A stretch of DNA of 5,945 bases from an uncultured Leucothrix sp. Its GTDB lineage: Bacteria > Pseudomonadota > Gammaproteobacteria > Thiotrichales > Thiotrichaceae. Below, one piece after another: positions 1 to 5,945 of this stretch. The stretch's first letter is position 1. Each line of letters starts with the position of its first letter. The stretch spans positions 1 to 5,945 of the forward strand of contig CALKXC010000104.1 of assembly GCA_938004025.1 (NCBI GenBank), written 5' to 3'. Made by a program: the position numbers and the translations under genes. The notes under the pieces are model-generated. The model worked only from the letters and a program-made list of their open reading frames with translations. It ran no database searches and had not been told where the DNA came from.

Positions 1-212
1 TCTCAATCCTAAATTTTTTGTAAGCTTTTAGTCGAAGCTAGTCGTTAATGGGCTGCTTAAAGGTTCATTAGTTAGTCAATTAAGTAAAGATTTAACCTTG
101 CTGAGTTACAACGGGCAACGTGGTCATCTTAATAACAGCACAGCATACCTGACTAATCGGAGGGTTTCTAACTCAGCAGATAAAGTGCTGACAATTTAAG
201 CTACTTGCATAG
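1..212. other. Left-edge intergenic region, no supported gene
   Basis: I find no convincing gene here on either strand. On the plus strand, the frame starting at base 2 is open except for one TAG at 29-31 and ends at TAA 197-199. It has no ATG and no Shine-Dalgarno sequence, and its translation resembles nothing I know. Its first nine codons (2-28, LNPKFFVSF) could be the last codons of a plus-strand gene lying to the left, but that is too little to call. The rest holds several short inverted repeats, described separately. On the minus strand, which is downstream of the DUF1415 gene, all frames close quickly. Confidence 0.4.
99..191. repeat. Three-arm inverted repeat with competing pairings
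   Basis: TGCTGAGTTA at 99-108 is a perfect 10-bp inverted match to TAACTCAGCA at 169-178. The core of that second arm (TCAGCA, 173-178) is also perfectly complementary to TGCTGA at 186-191 across a 7-nt loop. The middle arm could therefore pair with either neighbour, a layout seen in attenuators, but no T-run follows either hairpin and no gene lies just downstream in the matching direction. The arms are seen directly; any function is unproven and chance is possible in AT-rich DNA. Confidence 0.3.
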
Positions 213-221
213 TTAAGTAGC
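200..221 (-). terminator. Weak hairpin at the end of the DUF1415 gene
   Basis: GCTACTT (200-206) and AAGTAGC (215-221) form a perfect 7-bp stem with an 8-nt loop. The stem overlaps the DUF1415 stop codon at 213-215. Read on the minus strand it is followed by TTAAATTGT, only a modest T-rich tail, so it is at best a weak intrinsic terminator. No better terminator for this gene is visible between here and the left edge. Confidence 0.25.
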
Positions 222-761
222 GACGTAACAATTTTCCAATTGTTTTTCTAGCGCTTCAAGTCCTATAGCGCGGGCTCGTTCGATGTTGTTTAACGGTATA
301 GTCTCGGGGTCTTCTATATTTTTTAGTGATGTTTCGATACTAGCCTCGCGAAGTAAGTGCAGCATAGGGTAGGGGGAACGGTTGGTATAATTTGCAGGAT
401 CATCGGAGTCAGCTTCATTAAAGCAGTAAGTGGGGTGAAAACTCGCTAATTGATAAACACCATCATAGCGCCTTGCTTCGAGTAATCGTTCAGAAATATC
501 CAGCAAGTCTAGGTACTGCTCAAAGTCTGTAAACCCATTGGGTATAATGAGCAGAGTTGTCTCAACTTCAGCGTCCTCATCCATGGTTTCGCAAGCGACT
601 ATTAGTGCTTCTAGGCAGGGCTCAATCTCCTTGTGTTCCACTACGTCGAAACGAATGCTGTTTTTAATCAGTTCACGTTTTGCGAAAGGGCAAAAGTTAT
701 GGGCAACGATAACTTTCTCCAGCCAATGTCGAGTGTGCTGGATATAGGGGGATGTAGTCAT
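213..761 (-). CDS. DUF1415 family protein
   Basis: A complete 182-residue protein that I recognise from its motifs as a member of the uncharacterised DUF1415 family; no biochemical function is established to my knowledge. The visible landmarks are an N-terminal NFCPFA segment (22-27), a LIIPNG strand (71-76), the FHPTYCF block (108-114) followed by an acidic run (EADSDDP, 116-122), the signature NRSPYPMLHLLREAS (127-141) and IPLNNIERAR (155-164). C24 and C113 both lie in conserved blocks. There is no signal peptide or membrane segment, so it should be cytoplasmic. The ATG at 761 is the only usable start: an in-frame TGA lies eight codons upstream with no start codon between. The ribosome-binding site is poor, with no AGGAG-like match. 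The gene follows the large membrane protein gene on the same strand, but a terminator lies between them. Length is close to what I expect for the family. Family call secure; role unknown. Confidence 0.93.
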   Translation of the reverse strand: MTTSPYIQHTRHWLEKVIVAHNFCPFAKRELIKNSIRFDVVEHKEIEPCLEALIVACETMDEDAEVETTLLIIPNGFTDFEQYLDLLDISERLLEARRYDGVYQLASFHPTYCFNEADSDDPANYTNRSPYPMLHLLREASIETSLKNIEDPETIPLNNIERARAIGLEALEKQLENCYVAT

Positions 762-794
762 AGCAAAGCCAATTGGGGTAAATCACGGATTCTG

Positions 795-800
795 ATTGTA
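795..800 (-). promoter_or_regulatory. Possible -10 element for the DUF1415 gene
   Basis: Reading the minus strand, TACAAT (800 down to 795) matches the sigma-70 -10 consensus at five of six positions and sits about 33 bases before the start codon. No good -35 exists at 16-18 bp; that position falls inside the terminator stem. The element is placed where a promoter would be needed after the upstream terminator, but it is weakly supported. Confidence 0.3.
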
Positions 801-816
801 GATAAAATTTACAAAT

Positions 817-848
817 AAGGATACGGCAATTAGTTTTGCCATATCCTT
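817..848 (-). terminator. Intrinsic terminator after the large membrane protein gene
   Basis: AAGGATA plus GGCAA (817-823, 825-829) pair with TTGCC plus TATCCTT (836-840, 842-848). This gives a 13-position stem with one C/A mismatch and a 6-nt loop (830-835). It starts about 20 bases beyond the TGA (872-870) of the 1405-codon gene. Read on the minus strand the stem is followed by ATTTGTAAATTTTA, a broken T-rich tail; on the plus strand it is followed by TTTGTGTATTTT, so it may work in both directions. It is expected to insulate the downstream DUF1415 gene. Confidence 0.72.
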
Positions 849-869
849 TTTGTGTATTTTAATCAGTGG

Positions 870-3800
870 TCAATCCGCAGAACTGGAATCATCCGGTTTA
901 GGCGGATTCGTATCAGGCTTGTCTGTTTTGTTACGACTAAAGAAGCCACCTGATCCTGGCTTTTTAGGTGGGCGTTTCATCCAAAGACCTCCCACGTTAA
1001 GCGCTTGCCACCCCCAGCGTAACCAGCCCAATACAGCAATAGCTAACCAAAGTGCCCATGCCAGCATCAGTGCTCGGTAAATCCATAGCGGAACACTGAT
1101 CACTGAAGGCTGTGGAAGCAGCTGGTTAGCTCGGTCTTGGTACCAATTTAATGCATAAGCGTTAGAGCCATTTCCGGCGATTTGCATATCTGGATTACCT
1201 AGCAATCCATTCGCAACGGCCGCAGCAAGCACGACCAAAGAGACAACGGTTAAACCAACTAATCCTATTTGCATCGCATTAAATTTTGCGTAAGAAAGCT
1301 TTTGTGTCAGTTTTTCGCGGAAAGCAATCGCCAGCAGCCATATAATCACGAGCACCATTAACGCGGTTTCAGTTTGACTTAGGCCTACCCCCAATAAAAA
1401 CCATTGCCAGCTAGCCAGCGGGGTCAACTTTGAAGCGCCCAAAACTAATGACAACAGTAGGATTGCCAGTAGCACGCCCCAAAACAAGATGGCAGGGCCC
1501 ATGCTGGGGCCGCTAACCCAAAGAGCCCAGCGTTCTTGCGGCAAAGCCATATTGAAATTAGCATTGACGCTGGGTAAGCCTAAATCTATCGCTGGAAATT
1601 GATAGCGGCTACTTAGCGGCTCAGATTCGCTCCATTCAATTTTCACACGTTGCTTGCCTGGTTTTAAAGTGAGTCTGAGCTTGTTTTCCGACGCTTCAGT
1701 TCGTTGGCGAATCCCATCAATAGTGATTTGCTTAACTGTTGCGTCAGTTGGGATTTTGATTTCATGCTGAACACCACGGCTACTAAGAATGTTAAGGTCT
1801 AGCGTTACGATATTGGTGCGCTTACCTAGGCTAACTTTCATTTTGCTACTTTGAACAGTCACTGTTTGGCCAATGACGCCTTCAGGCCTGCTTAGGTTTA
1901 GCGTGAGCGTTTCATTTGGCCAAGGATGCCATACTGGAATCGTCTGATTGCCTTTGTTTCTATATTGATTAACTGGAATCCCTGCACTTTCTAAGTGCCA
2001 TACGGGGCTAGTGGCAATTTGCCACGTTTCTAATAAATCAGACCGCTCCGTTGCCTTCAATATTAACTTCTCGGTAGGTGAAAGCCTCGAAGACCACCTG
2101 CTTTGGCGTTGTGAAGCGTTTAAGTTAATCTTTATTTGGCCACCTTTAACGCTCAGCTGATCACTCATCGGCTGCTCGTTAGCAAGCAGTGGAATGCTCA
2201 AACTAAGCGGTGTATCAAGTGGAGATAATCGCGTAACCGTTGTTTCAATCGTCCAACCTAATCCAAGGTTGAGCTGTCTCTCGACTTTAACAAAAGTTGG
2301 CAAAATGCTTTGAGTTTGTTCTTGAAGCGCTTTTGCGTCCTTACTGAGCACACGATTTAATTGAAGCTGTGATTCCGCACTGCCATTCTCTTTAATTCCT
2401 TCGAGCAGCCATTGCTTATCACTACTTTGCCAAGTGACTGAATGGGGCTTAAGAGGTAGCGGAAGAGGGATGCTATTTCGTTTTGGTAACTGGCCACTGA
2501 GCACGACGTCGTTCAGTCCTTTTGGTATAGCAATCCAAAGCTGCTGTGACTGATCGCGCTTGATAGCTAATGCGGGTTCCTGGTTAAGAAGCACTTGCGA
2601 GCCTAGCCAAGTACTTTGACTGCCTGGTAACGGAATGGCCGTATCAATCACTGCGTGTACGCGTAATCTTGCTTGCAGGTCATTTTCATTGATTGAGATT
2701 TGCATCTGCTCAATCTGAGCACATTCCGGTAAACATTCAGGCGCAGCATTCAAACGCTGCTTTAGCGTTTCAAGCATGTCCTCATCAGGGAAAGTTTCCG
2801 CCCTTAACGGTTCGCTAGGAATCAATAAAATAGGCAGCAAAAACAATACAGCAATTGGAACAGCGCTCTTCTTAAACCACTGTTTAAATGAGAGGTTTAA
2901 GCGCTCATCTACGCTGATGACACGCCAGCAAAGGCCGAGCAATAAACCGATACCTAAAAACTTTAACAGCATGTTGATGAAAGGATTGATTAGTATTAAA
3001 CGGCTTGTTTCATCAGCTTTGACCGGACCAGACCATTGCAAGCGTGTTTGCTGGTAAGCACTCCAATTTGGCAGACCGGGACCGGTTTGCACCATGCTGT
3101 TAGGGTCTATTGAAGTTAGATCCGCTTTAGGCATTTGCTTCCGAGCTTGTTTTATTGGCGCGTTTCCAAGATAAGATCGAGCAACCATTTTACTGCTTAG
3201 CTTAGGGCGCGGTGCTGACGGTTTCACCATAGGAGCTTGTTGCATCATTTCTGGCTCAGCCATGACCATTGAGTCTTCCATTATTTCGTCTCTAGCGGCC
3301 ATATTGCCCGCAGCATGGTCAAACACTATTTGATGGTGCACCCGTTTATCTAACTGCGGATAGAGGCCGGTGCGAATGGTATCGATCATATAAGGCAGTA
3401 TTAGCAAGGCTAAGGCTAAGATACTGATCCATCGATAAGTTGAAAGTGCTCGTTTGAACCAGCTTTCAGGCAAGACTCTTAACAAAGCAATCACTGCCAA
3501 TAAGTTTAACCAAATATAACGCGGCGCATTGGGCTCGTGCCAAGTGAGCGCTAGGGTTAATAGTGCAAAGCCTGCCCATAAAGGGCTAAAAAGATAGGCA
3601 ATTGATAGTGTGATAATTAATACCAAAAAGAAATCCAGTAATGTCCATTGTTGAACCCAACTGTTCGGAAGATTATCAGTGCCTGAAACTGAAAATAATC
3701 GCCATCCTGGTGGTAAGTGTAAAGTGGTATTGACGTTTTTAAGATCATACTCCCAGCCACTCACAGGGGGTGTTGAGCGCTGACCAGAAAAGCGACTTTC

Positions 3801-5087
3801 TGCGATAAGGTTAATTGATTCTCGCCTAATCTCTACGCCTGCTTTTGGGATGGCTCCAGCTTTGGATTCTGCTGGCTTGTGTTGCGTAATAAATTGATCT
3901 TGGCCATCAATACTGACGCGACCGAGTGTTAGTGACGGGGTTACATTAAGTCGAGATGCCTGGCGAACCACGCCATTTAAATGATCTTTTATGGTATAGC
4001 CGTTGCCGTCATAGTCTAGCCACATCTCGCGCTGCAGCATTAGTTCATTTTGCCCCGCTTGGCTGACGCCTCTGTGCATGACATCAAGGCTCAAGGTCTT
4101 TTCTGGTGTTATTAAATAGGCGGGTAGTGACTTCCATTTTGCGGGCAGGCGAGTCTGATTGGGGTCAATGCTATTAGCGCCACGTACCTCTACCTGACGG
4201 ATTTTATTGTCAGCCGCGAAGGTCCAGACCTCCTGTTGCGGCCATGGAGCTTTACTAGCGGGGAGTGTGAAGCTTGTTTGGTCCGAATAAGCACGACCTG
4301 TCACCTCGATTGTCCATTCGCCGGGGCGAAGCTGCACTTGGAGTTGTCTGTCGTTGCCGCTTGCCGACTCAAAACGCGCGGGTAAAGGGCTATTAATATT
4401 TAGCGGAATGAAGTCTTTTAACAAAACCGGTGACAAGTTGGTATTACGTTGTTTACCAGAAACCCGCAATTTAATCGCGGTGATCACTTGAACGGGGTGC
4501 GTGTCTGACAACTTTCGAAACACCTGAATATCTAAATTATCTTCACTGACAGTTTGTGCAACACCTTGGGTAAGCCATAGCTGTCCTTGCTGGGTAAACT
4601 GCGGGCGTTCGATAGTTTTATTGTTGACTCTTAATTTAACAAGGCCCGTTTGCGGAGTGACTTTGATGGATTTAGGGAGCTTAGACCATCGAAACAGCCC
4701 CTGTATCTCGTGAACACCTGCCGGAAGGCGTACAAATGGCATTCCATTTTTTGATTCGACAAGCAGCTCACCTTCTTGGGATTGCACTTTCTGCGGCCAG
4801 TGCTCGGTGTCTCCAGGTAATTGAACTAAGGTTTCACCAAATATCTGCCAGTTCTGACTAAACGTTCCGCCACTGCTGCTGAGCTGTAATTCTATTTCTG
4901 AAGGCCAGCTGCAGGCTCTGTTCTTGCCATTGTATTGGTAGGGACAATTAGCGGCTTTTTGATCATGGAGAACCCAGTCAATCCACGGTTTTAAAGGTTC
5001 GGGGACTTGTGATGGTGTAATAGGGGCAGACGATACTGCCGTCGTCATTAGCAAGAAACTTAGCAGTATGAATTGTCTTAAACGCAT
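870..5087 (-). CDS. Giant inner-membrane protein with two tandem homologous halves, function unknown
   Basis: A 1405-residue protein that I cannot assign to a named family. Residues 1-21 are a signal peptide (MRLRQ, then a hydrophobic core); P22 disfavours cleavage after A21, so cleavage is more likely at 17-20. Residues 22-480 look like beta-rich periplasmic modules. Predicted helices follow at about 483-500, 502-516, 522-539 and 552-570, then a periplasmic loop (571-702) with a Met/His-rich stretch, then a helix at 703-723. After a basic cytoplasmic segment (724-741), a second signal-like helix (742-757) leads to a second beta-rich periplasmic domain (764-1195). Helices then lie near 1197-1217, 1224-1238, 1240-1257, 1270-1294 and 1333-1356, followed by a basic, proline-rich cytoplasmic tail. 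Positive charges fit this topology. The only cysteines are 48, 59, 720, 785 and 789. I see no catalytic motif or nucleotide-binding site. The signal peptide supports the ATG at 5087 although the ribosome-binding site is weak. It is divergent from the metallopeptidase lipoprotein gene. A scaffold, transport or envelope-sensing role is possible but unproven. Confidence 0.9.
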   Translation of the reverse strand: MRLRQFILLSFLLMTTAVSSAPITPSQVPEPLKPWIDWVLHDQKAANCPYQYNGKNRACSWPSEIELQLSSSGGTFSQNWQIFGETLVQLPGDTEHWPQKVQSQEGELLVESKNGMPFVRLPAGVHEIQGLFRWSKLPKSIKVTPQTGLVKLRVNNKTIERPQFTQQGQLWLTQGVAQTVSEDNLDIQVFRKLSDTHPVQVITAIKLRVSGKQRNTNLSPVLLKDFIPLNINSPLPARFESASGNDRQLQVQLRPGEWTIEVTGRAYSDQTSFTLPASKAPWPQQEVWTFAADNKIRQVEVRGANSIDPNQTRLPAKWKSLPAYLITPEKTLSLDVMHRGVSQAGQNELMLQREMWLDYDGNGYTIKDHLNGVVRQASRLNVTPSLTLGRVSIDGQDQFITQHKPAESKAGAIPKAGVEIRRESINLIAESRFSGQRSTPPVSGWEYDLKNVNTTLHLPPGWRLFSVSGTDNLPNSWVQQWTLLDFFLVLIITLSIAYLFSPLWAGFALLTLALTWHEPNAPRYIWLNLLAVIALLRVLPESWFKRALSTYRWISILALALLILPYMIDTIRTGLYPQLDKRVHHQIVFDHAAGNMAARDEIMEDSMVMAEPEMMQQAPMVKPSAPRPKLSSKMVARSYLGNAPIKQARKQMPKADLTSIDPNSMVQTGPGLPNWSAYQQTRLQWSGPVKADETSRLILINPFINMLLKFLGIGLLLGLCWRVISVDERLNLSFKQWFKKSAVPIAVLFLLPILLIPSEPLRAETFPDEDMLETLKQRLNAAPECLPECAQIEQMQISINENDLQARLRVHAVIDTAIPLPGSQSTWLGSQVLLNQEPALAIKRDQSQQLWIAIPKGLNDVVLSGQLPKRNSIPLPLPLKPHSVTWQSSDKQWLLEGIKENGSAESQLQLNRVLSKDAKALQEQTQSILPTFVKVERQLNLGLGWTIETTVTRLSPLDTPLSLSIPLLANEQPMSDQLSVKGGQIKINLNASQRQSRWSSRLSPTEKLILKATERSDLLETWQIATSPVWHLESAGIPVNQYRNKGNQTIPVWHPWPNETLTLNLSRPEGVIGQTVTVQSSKMKVSLGKRTNIVTLDLNILSSRGVQHEIKIPTDATVKQITIDGIRQRTEASENKLRLTLKPGKQRVKIEWSESEPLSSRYQFPAIDLGLPSVNANFNMALPQERWALWVSGPSMGPAILFWGVLLAILLLSLVLGASKLTPLASWQWFLLGVGLSQTETALMVLVIIWLLAIAFREKLTQKLSYAKFNAMQIGLVGLTVVSLVVLAAAVANGLLGNPDMQIAGNGSNAYALNWYQDRANQLLPQPSVISVPLWIYRALMLAWALWLAIAVLGWLRWGWQALNVGGLWMKRPPKKPGSGGFFSRNKTDKPDTNPPKPDDSSSAD
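1020..2798 (-). repeat. Second half of the internal protein duplication (residues 764-1356)
   Basis: This segment encodes the periplasmic domain and membrane helices that mirror residues 21-723. Landmarks matched by eye, first half to second half: Cys pair 48/59 to 785/789; R191-K-L to R937-Q-L; IPL 227-229 to 965-967; W258 to W998; EVW 286-288 to ETW 1020-1022; TLSL 331-334 to TLTL 1060-1063; SIDG 392-395 to TIDG 1122-1125; LPPGWRLFSVSG 458-469 to LPQERWALWVSG 1182-1193; NW 674-675 to NW 1314-1315. Divergence is high, so the duplication is old. LTPL (1221-1224) and GLSQ (1235-1238) flank its second helix and may be conserved family features. Confidence 0.75.
2799..2888 (-). other. Internal signal-peptide-like segment (residues 734-763)
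   Basis: The segment has the three parts of a secretory signal: a basic stretch (KQWFKK, 735-740), a hydrophobic core (AVPIAVLFLLPILLI, 742-756), and a polar region ending PLRA before E764. It sits exactly where the second homologous half begins, as the true signal peptide sits before the first half. In the predicted topology it would return the chain to the periplasm. It may serve as an uncleaved transmembrane anchor, or signal peptidase may cut after A763 and split the protein in two; the sequence cannot decide. Confidence 0.6.
2919..5027 (-). repeat. First half of the internal protein duplication (residues 21-723)
   Basis: This is the partner of the segment coding residues 764-1356. The offset between equivalent landmarks stays at 724-746 residues across the periplasmic domain and drops to about 640 after the fourth helix. 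The drop arises because this half carries roughly 80 extra residues in its periplasmic loop, including the Met/His-rich stretch. The loop ends with QTGPGLPNW (667-675) and WSGPV (685-689), which look like conserved motifs; only the NW is clearly kept in the second half. Confidence 0.75.
3228..3338 (-). other. Met/His-rich periplasmic loop (residues 584-620)
   Basis: Residues 596-620 contain seven methionines (596, 603, 607, 609, 614, 615, 620) mixed with five acidic residues, just after H584, H585 and H591. The loop lies between the fourth and fifth predicted helices, on the periplasmic side in the topology I infer. Met-rich periplasmic stretches are known to bind Cu(I) or Ag(I) in copper-resistance proteins. 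Metal binding here is inference, because the spacing does not match a specific known motif and the segment could simply be a disordered linker. Confidence 0.4.
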
Positions 5088-5195
5088 GACAGGCTCGCTT
5101 ATCGTGTTTATTGATAGAACAAGTTTATGACATCTTAAGGCTGTGTATGTAAAAATATTGTAAAAACACGTATTCGAAAATTATAAAGGTCTTAA
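5088..5195. promoter_or_regulatory. Divergent promoter region
   Basis: This 108-bp AT-rich gap must hold promoters for the leftward membrane protein gene and probably the rightward lipoprotein gene. Leftward candidate: TTTACA (5153 down to 5148), 18-bp spacer, CATAAA (5129 down to 5124). Rightward candidate: ATGACA (5127-5132), 17-bp spacer, TAAAAA (5150-5155), giving a leader of about 34 nt. The two candidates occupy the same 30 bp, so if real they could not both be bound by polymerase at once. The matches are only four or five of six at best, and no obvious operator palindrome is visible. Confidence 0.35.
5185..5189 (+). promoter_or_regulatory. Ribosome-binding site of the lipoprotein gene
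   Basis: AAAGG at 5185-5189 lies six bases before the ATG at 5196, good Shine-Dalgarno spacing. An in-frame TAA (5193-5195) directly abuts the ATG, so translation cannot start further upstream. Confidence 0.6.
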
Positions 5196-5945
5196 ATGCC
5201 TCATCCAATTTTGGGTTGCTTAATTTGTCTTGCCTCCGCTGCTTTTATCAGCGCTTGTGGGGTTAATAATGACGCGTTACCCGCGCACGCTAGTTCAAAG
5301 CCAACCGCTCAATCTAGTTCACGTTTTATCAAACTGTCGAACGACCCTCGTATTAGCTATCAAGCCGGCACTAAAGCATTGGCCTTGGCGGTTCAGCGCA
5401 TCCTTGATCAAAAAGCGGCAGTAATTGCTAAAAGACAATATTTACCCTTTAGTAACCCCATCAACGTATCGATTTTAAATTCAGAGAAGAGTGCAAAGCG
5501 TTTTTGTACCGCAGCGCGGGTTAGAGGCTGTGTGGTTAATCAAAGACTATTTATTACACCTCGTGCTACAGATACTTTATCTGGAACGGTTTTACATGAG
5601 CTATCGCATCTGCACTTCGAGCAAAAATTAGGAATGCTGCGTTATCATTCCGTGGTTCCGGCTTGGTTCCAAGAAGGTTTAGCGGTTGTTGTTTCAGATG
5701 GAGGAGCCGCTGAGAAAGTGACTTTTGAGAGCGCCATCATGGGGCTCAGAAGTGATAAATCCATCACGCCGAGCGCCAGGCGTTCATTGTTATTTCCCAA
5801 GAAAGCAGCAGAATTTGGGATTAGGAACTCTATGTTTTATGCGCAAAGTGGCATTTTCGTAAAATACCTTCAGGTTCAGAATCCTTTAAAATTCAAACGA
5901 TTTATCCTAAAAATCTTAAGGGGAGAGCGGTTTGCACAAGCTATA
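5196..5945 (+). CDS. Lipoprotein with gluzincin-type zinc metallopeptidase domain (3' end cut off by window)
   Basis: The frame is open for 250 codons to the window edge; the C-terminus is missing. Residues 1-20 form a lipoprotein signal with lipobox I18-S-A-C21. C21 should be lipidated, and G22 (not Asp) at position +2 predicts sorting to the outer membrane. A Ser/Ala/Pro-rich linker (about 29-43) follows. The catalytic signature is H134-E-L-S-H138, the HExxH zinc motif, followed 21 residues later by E160 within WFQEG (157-161), the expected third zinc ligand of a gluzincin (clan MA). All three ligands and the catalytic E135 are present, so it is probably an active protease or peptidase facing the periplasm. 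C104 and C112 could form a disulfide. The n-region has no Lys or Arg, which is unusual. The start is fixed by the preceding stop codon and a good ribosome-binding site. The substrate is unknown. It diverges from the large membrane protein gene. Confidence 0.88.
   Translation, partial: MPHPILGCLICLASAAFISACGVNNDALPAHASSKPTAQSSSRFIKLSNDPRISYQAGTKALALAVQRILDQKAAVIAKRQYLPFSNPINVSILNSEKSAKRFCTAARVRGCVVNQRLFITPRATDTLSGTVLHELSHLHFEQKLGMLRYHSVVPAWFQEGLAVVVSDGGAAEKVTFESAIMGLRSDKSITPSARRSLLFPKKAAEFGIRNSMFYAQSGIFVKYLQVQNPLKFKRFILKILRGERFAQAI

Noticed and set aside
538..818. Two overlapping plus-strand open frames (538-747 and 633-818)
   Set aside because: They are antisense to the well-supported DUF1415 gene, have no recognisable domains and no ribosome-binding site.
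850..1080. Plus-strand open frame of 76 codons
   Set aside because: It is antisense to the 3' end of the large membrane protein gene and has low-complexity, non-protein-like composition.
2776..3057. Plus-strand open frame of 93 codons
   Set aside because: It is a shadow of the membrane-helix and signal-like segment on the minus strand, with no domain or ribosome-binding site.
3990..4037. Matching residues 351-366 (REMWLDYD..YTI) to residues 935-947 as a repeat anchor
   Set aside because: The offset would be 584, out of line with the 724-746 of all other anchors; residues 189-210 fit the same second-half segment at a consistent offset.
870..5087. Assigning the giant protein to CreD-like, VIT-domain or sortase-target proteins
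   Set aside because: None of the defining motifs could be pointed to; the resemblance is only to the general layout of membrane helices with periplasmic beta domains.
5158..5187. TTGTAA, 18-bp spacer, TATAAA as the lipoprotein promoter
   Set aside because: Transcription would begin at about the start codon and the -10 would overlap the ribosome-binding site, leaving no usable leader.
5230..5424. Plus-strand open frame of 64 codons
   Set aside because: It lies in another frame inside the lipoprotein gene, whose own frame carries a lipobox and an intact zinc signature.

Overview
The window looks like a piece of chromosome from a Gram-negative bacterium, most likely a gammaproteobacterium of moderate to low GC. 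The evidence is a DUF1415-family protein of the kind common in that group, an outer-membrane-type lipoprotein signal, and a very large inner-membrane protein with periplasmic domains. The genus cannot be fixed from the sequence. I see no mobile element, CRISPR array, tRNA or rRNA, and the gene content looks like ordinary chromosome rather than an island.

Layout. Bases 1-212 hold no gene I can support, only short inverted repeats. Bases 213-761 (minus strand) encode a complete DUF1415 protein. Bases 762-869 separate it from the next gene and contain a good hairpin terminator (817-848) and a possible promoter -10 for the DUF1415 gene. Bases 870-5087 (minus) encode a 1405-residue membrane protein that fills 70% of the window. 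Bases 5088-5195 are a divergent intergenic region. From 5196 to the right edge (plus) runs the first 250 codons of a lipoprotein carrying a gluzincin metallopeptidase signature (HELSH, then WFQEG).

The most notable content is the 1405-residue protein. I do not recognise a named family, but comparing the protein with itself by eye indicates that it is two homologous halves in tandem. Each half has a signal-peptide-like helix, a cysteine pair, a beta-rich periplasmic domain of about 430-460 residues, and about five membrane helices. Matching landmarks run through the periplasmic part at an offset of 724-746 residues. The first half alone carries a Met/His-rich periplasmic loop.

Functional links are inference only. 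The large protein and the metallopeptidase lipoprotein are divergently transcribed from one 108-bp region and both act at the cell envelope, so co-regulation is possible. The DUF1415 gene lies downstream of the large gene on the same strand but behind a terminator, so it is probably a separate transcription unit.
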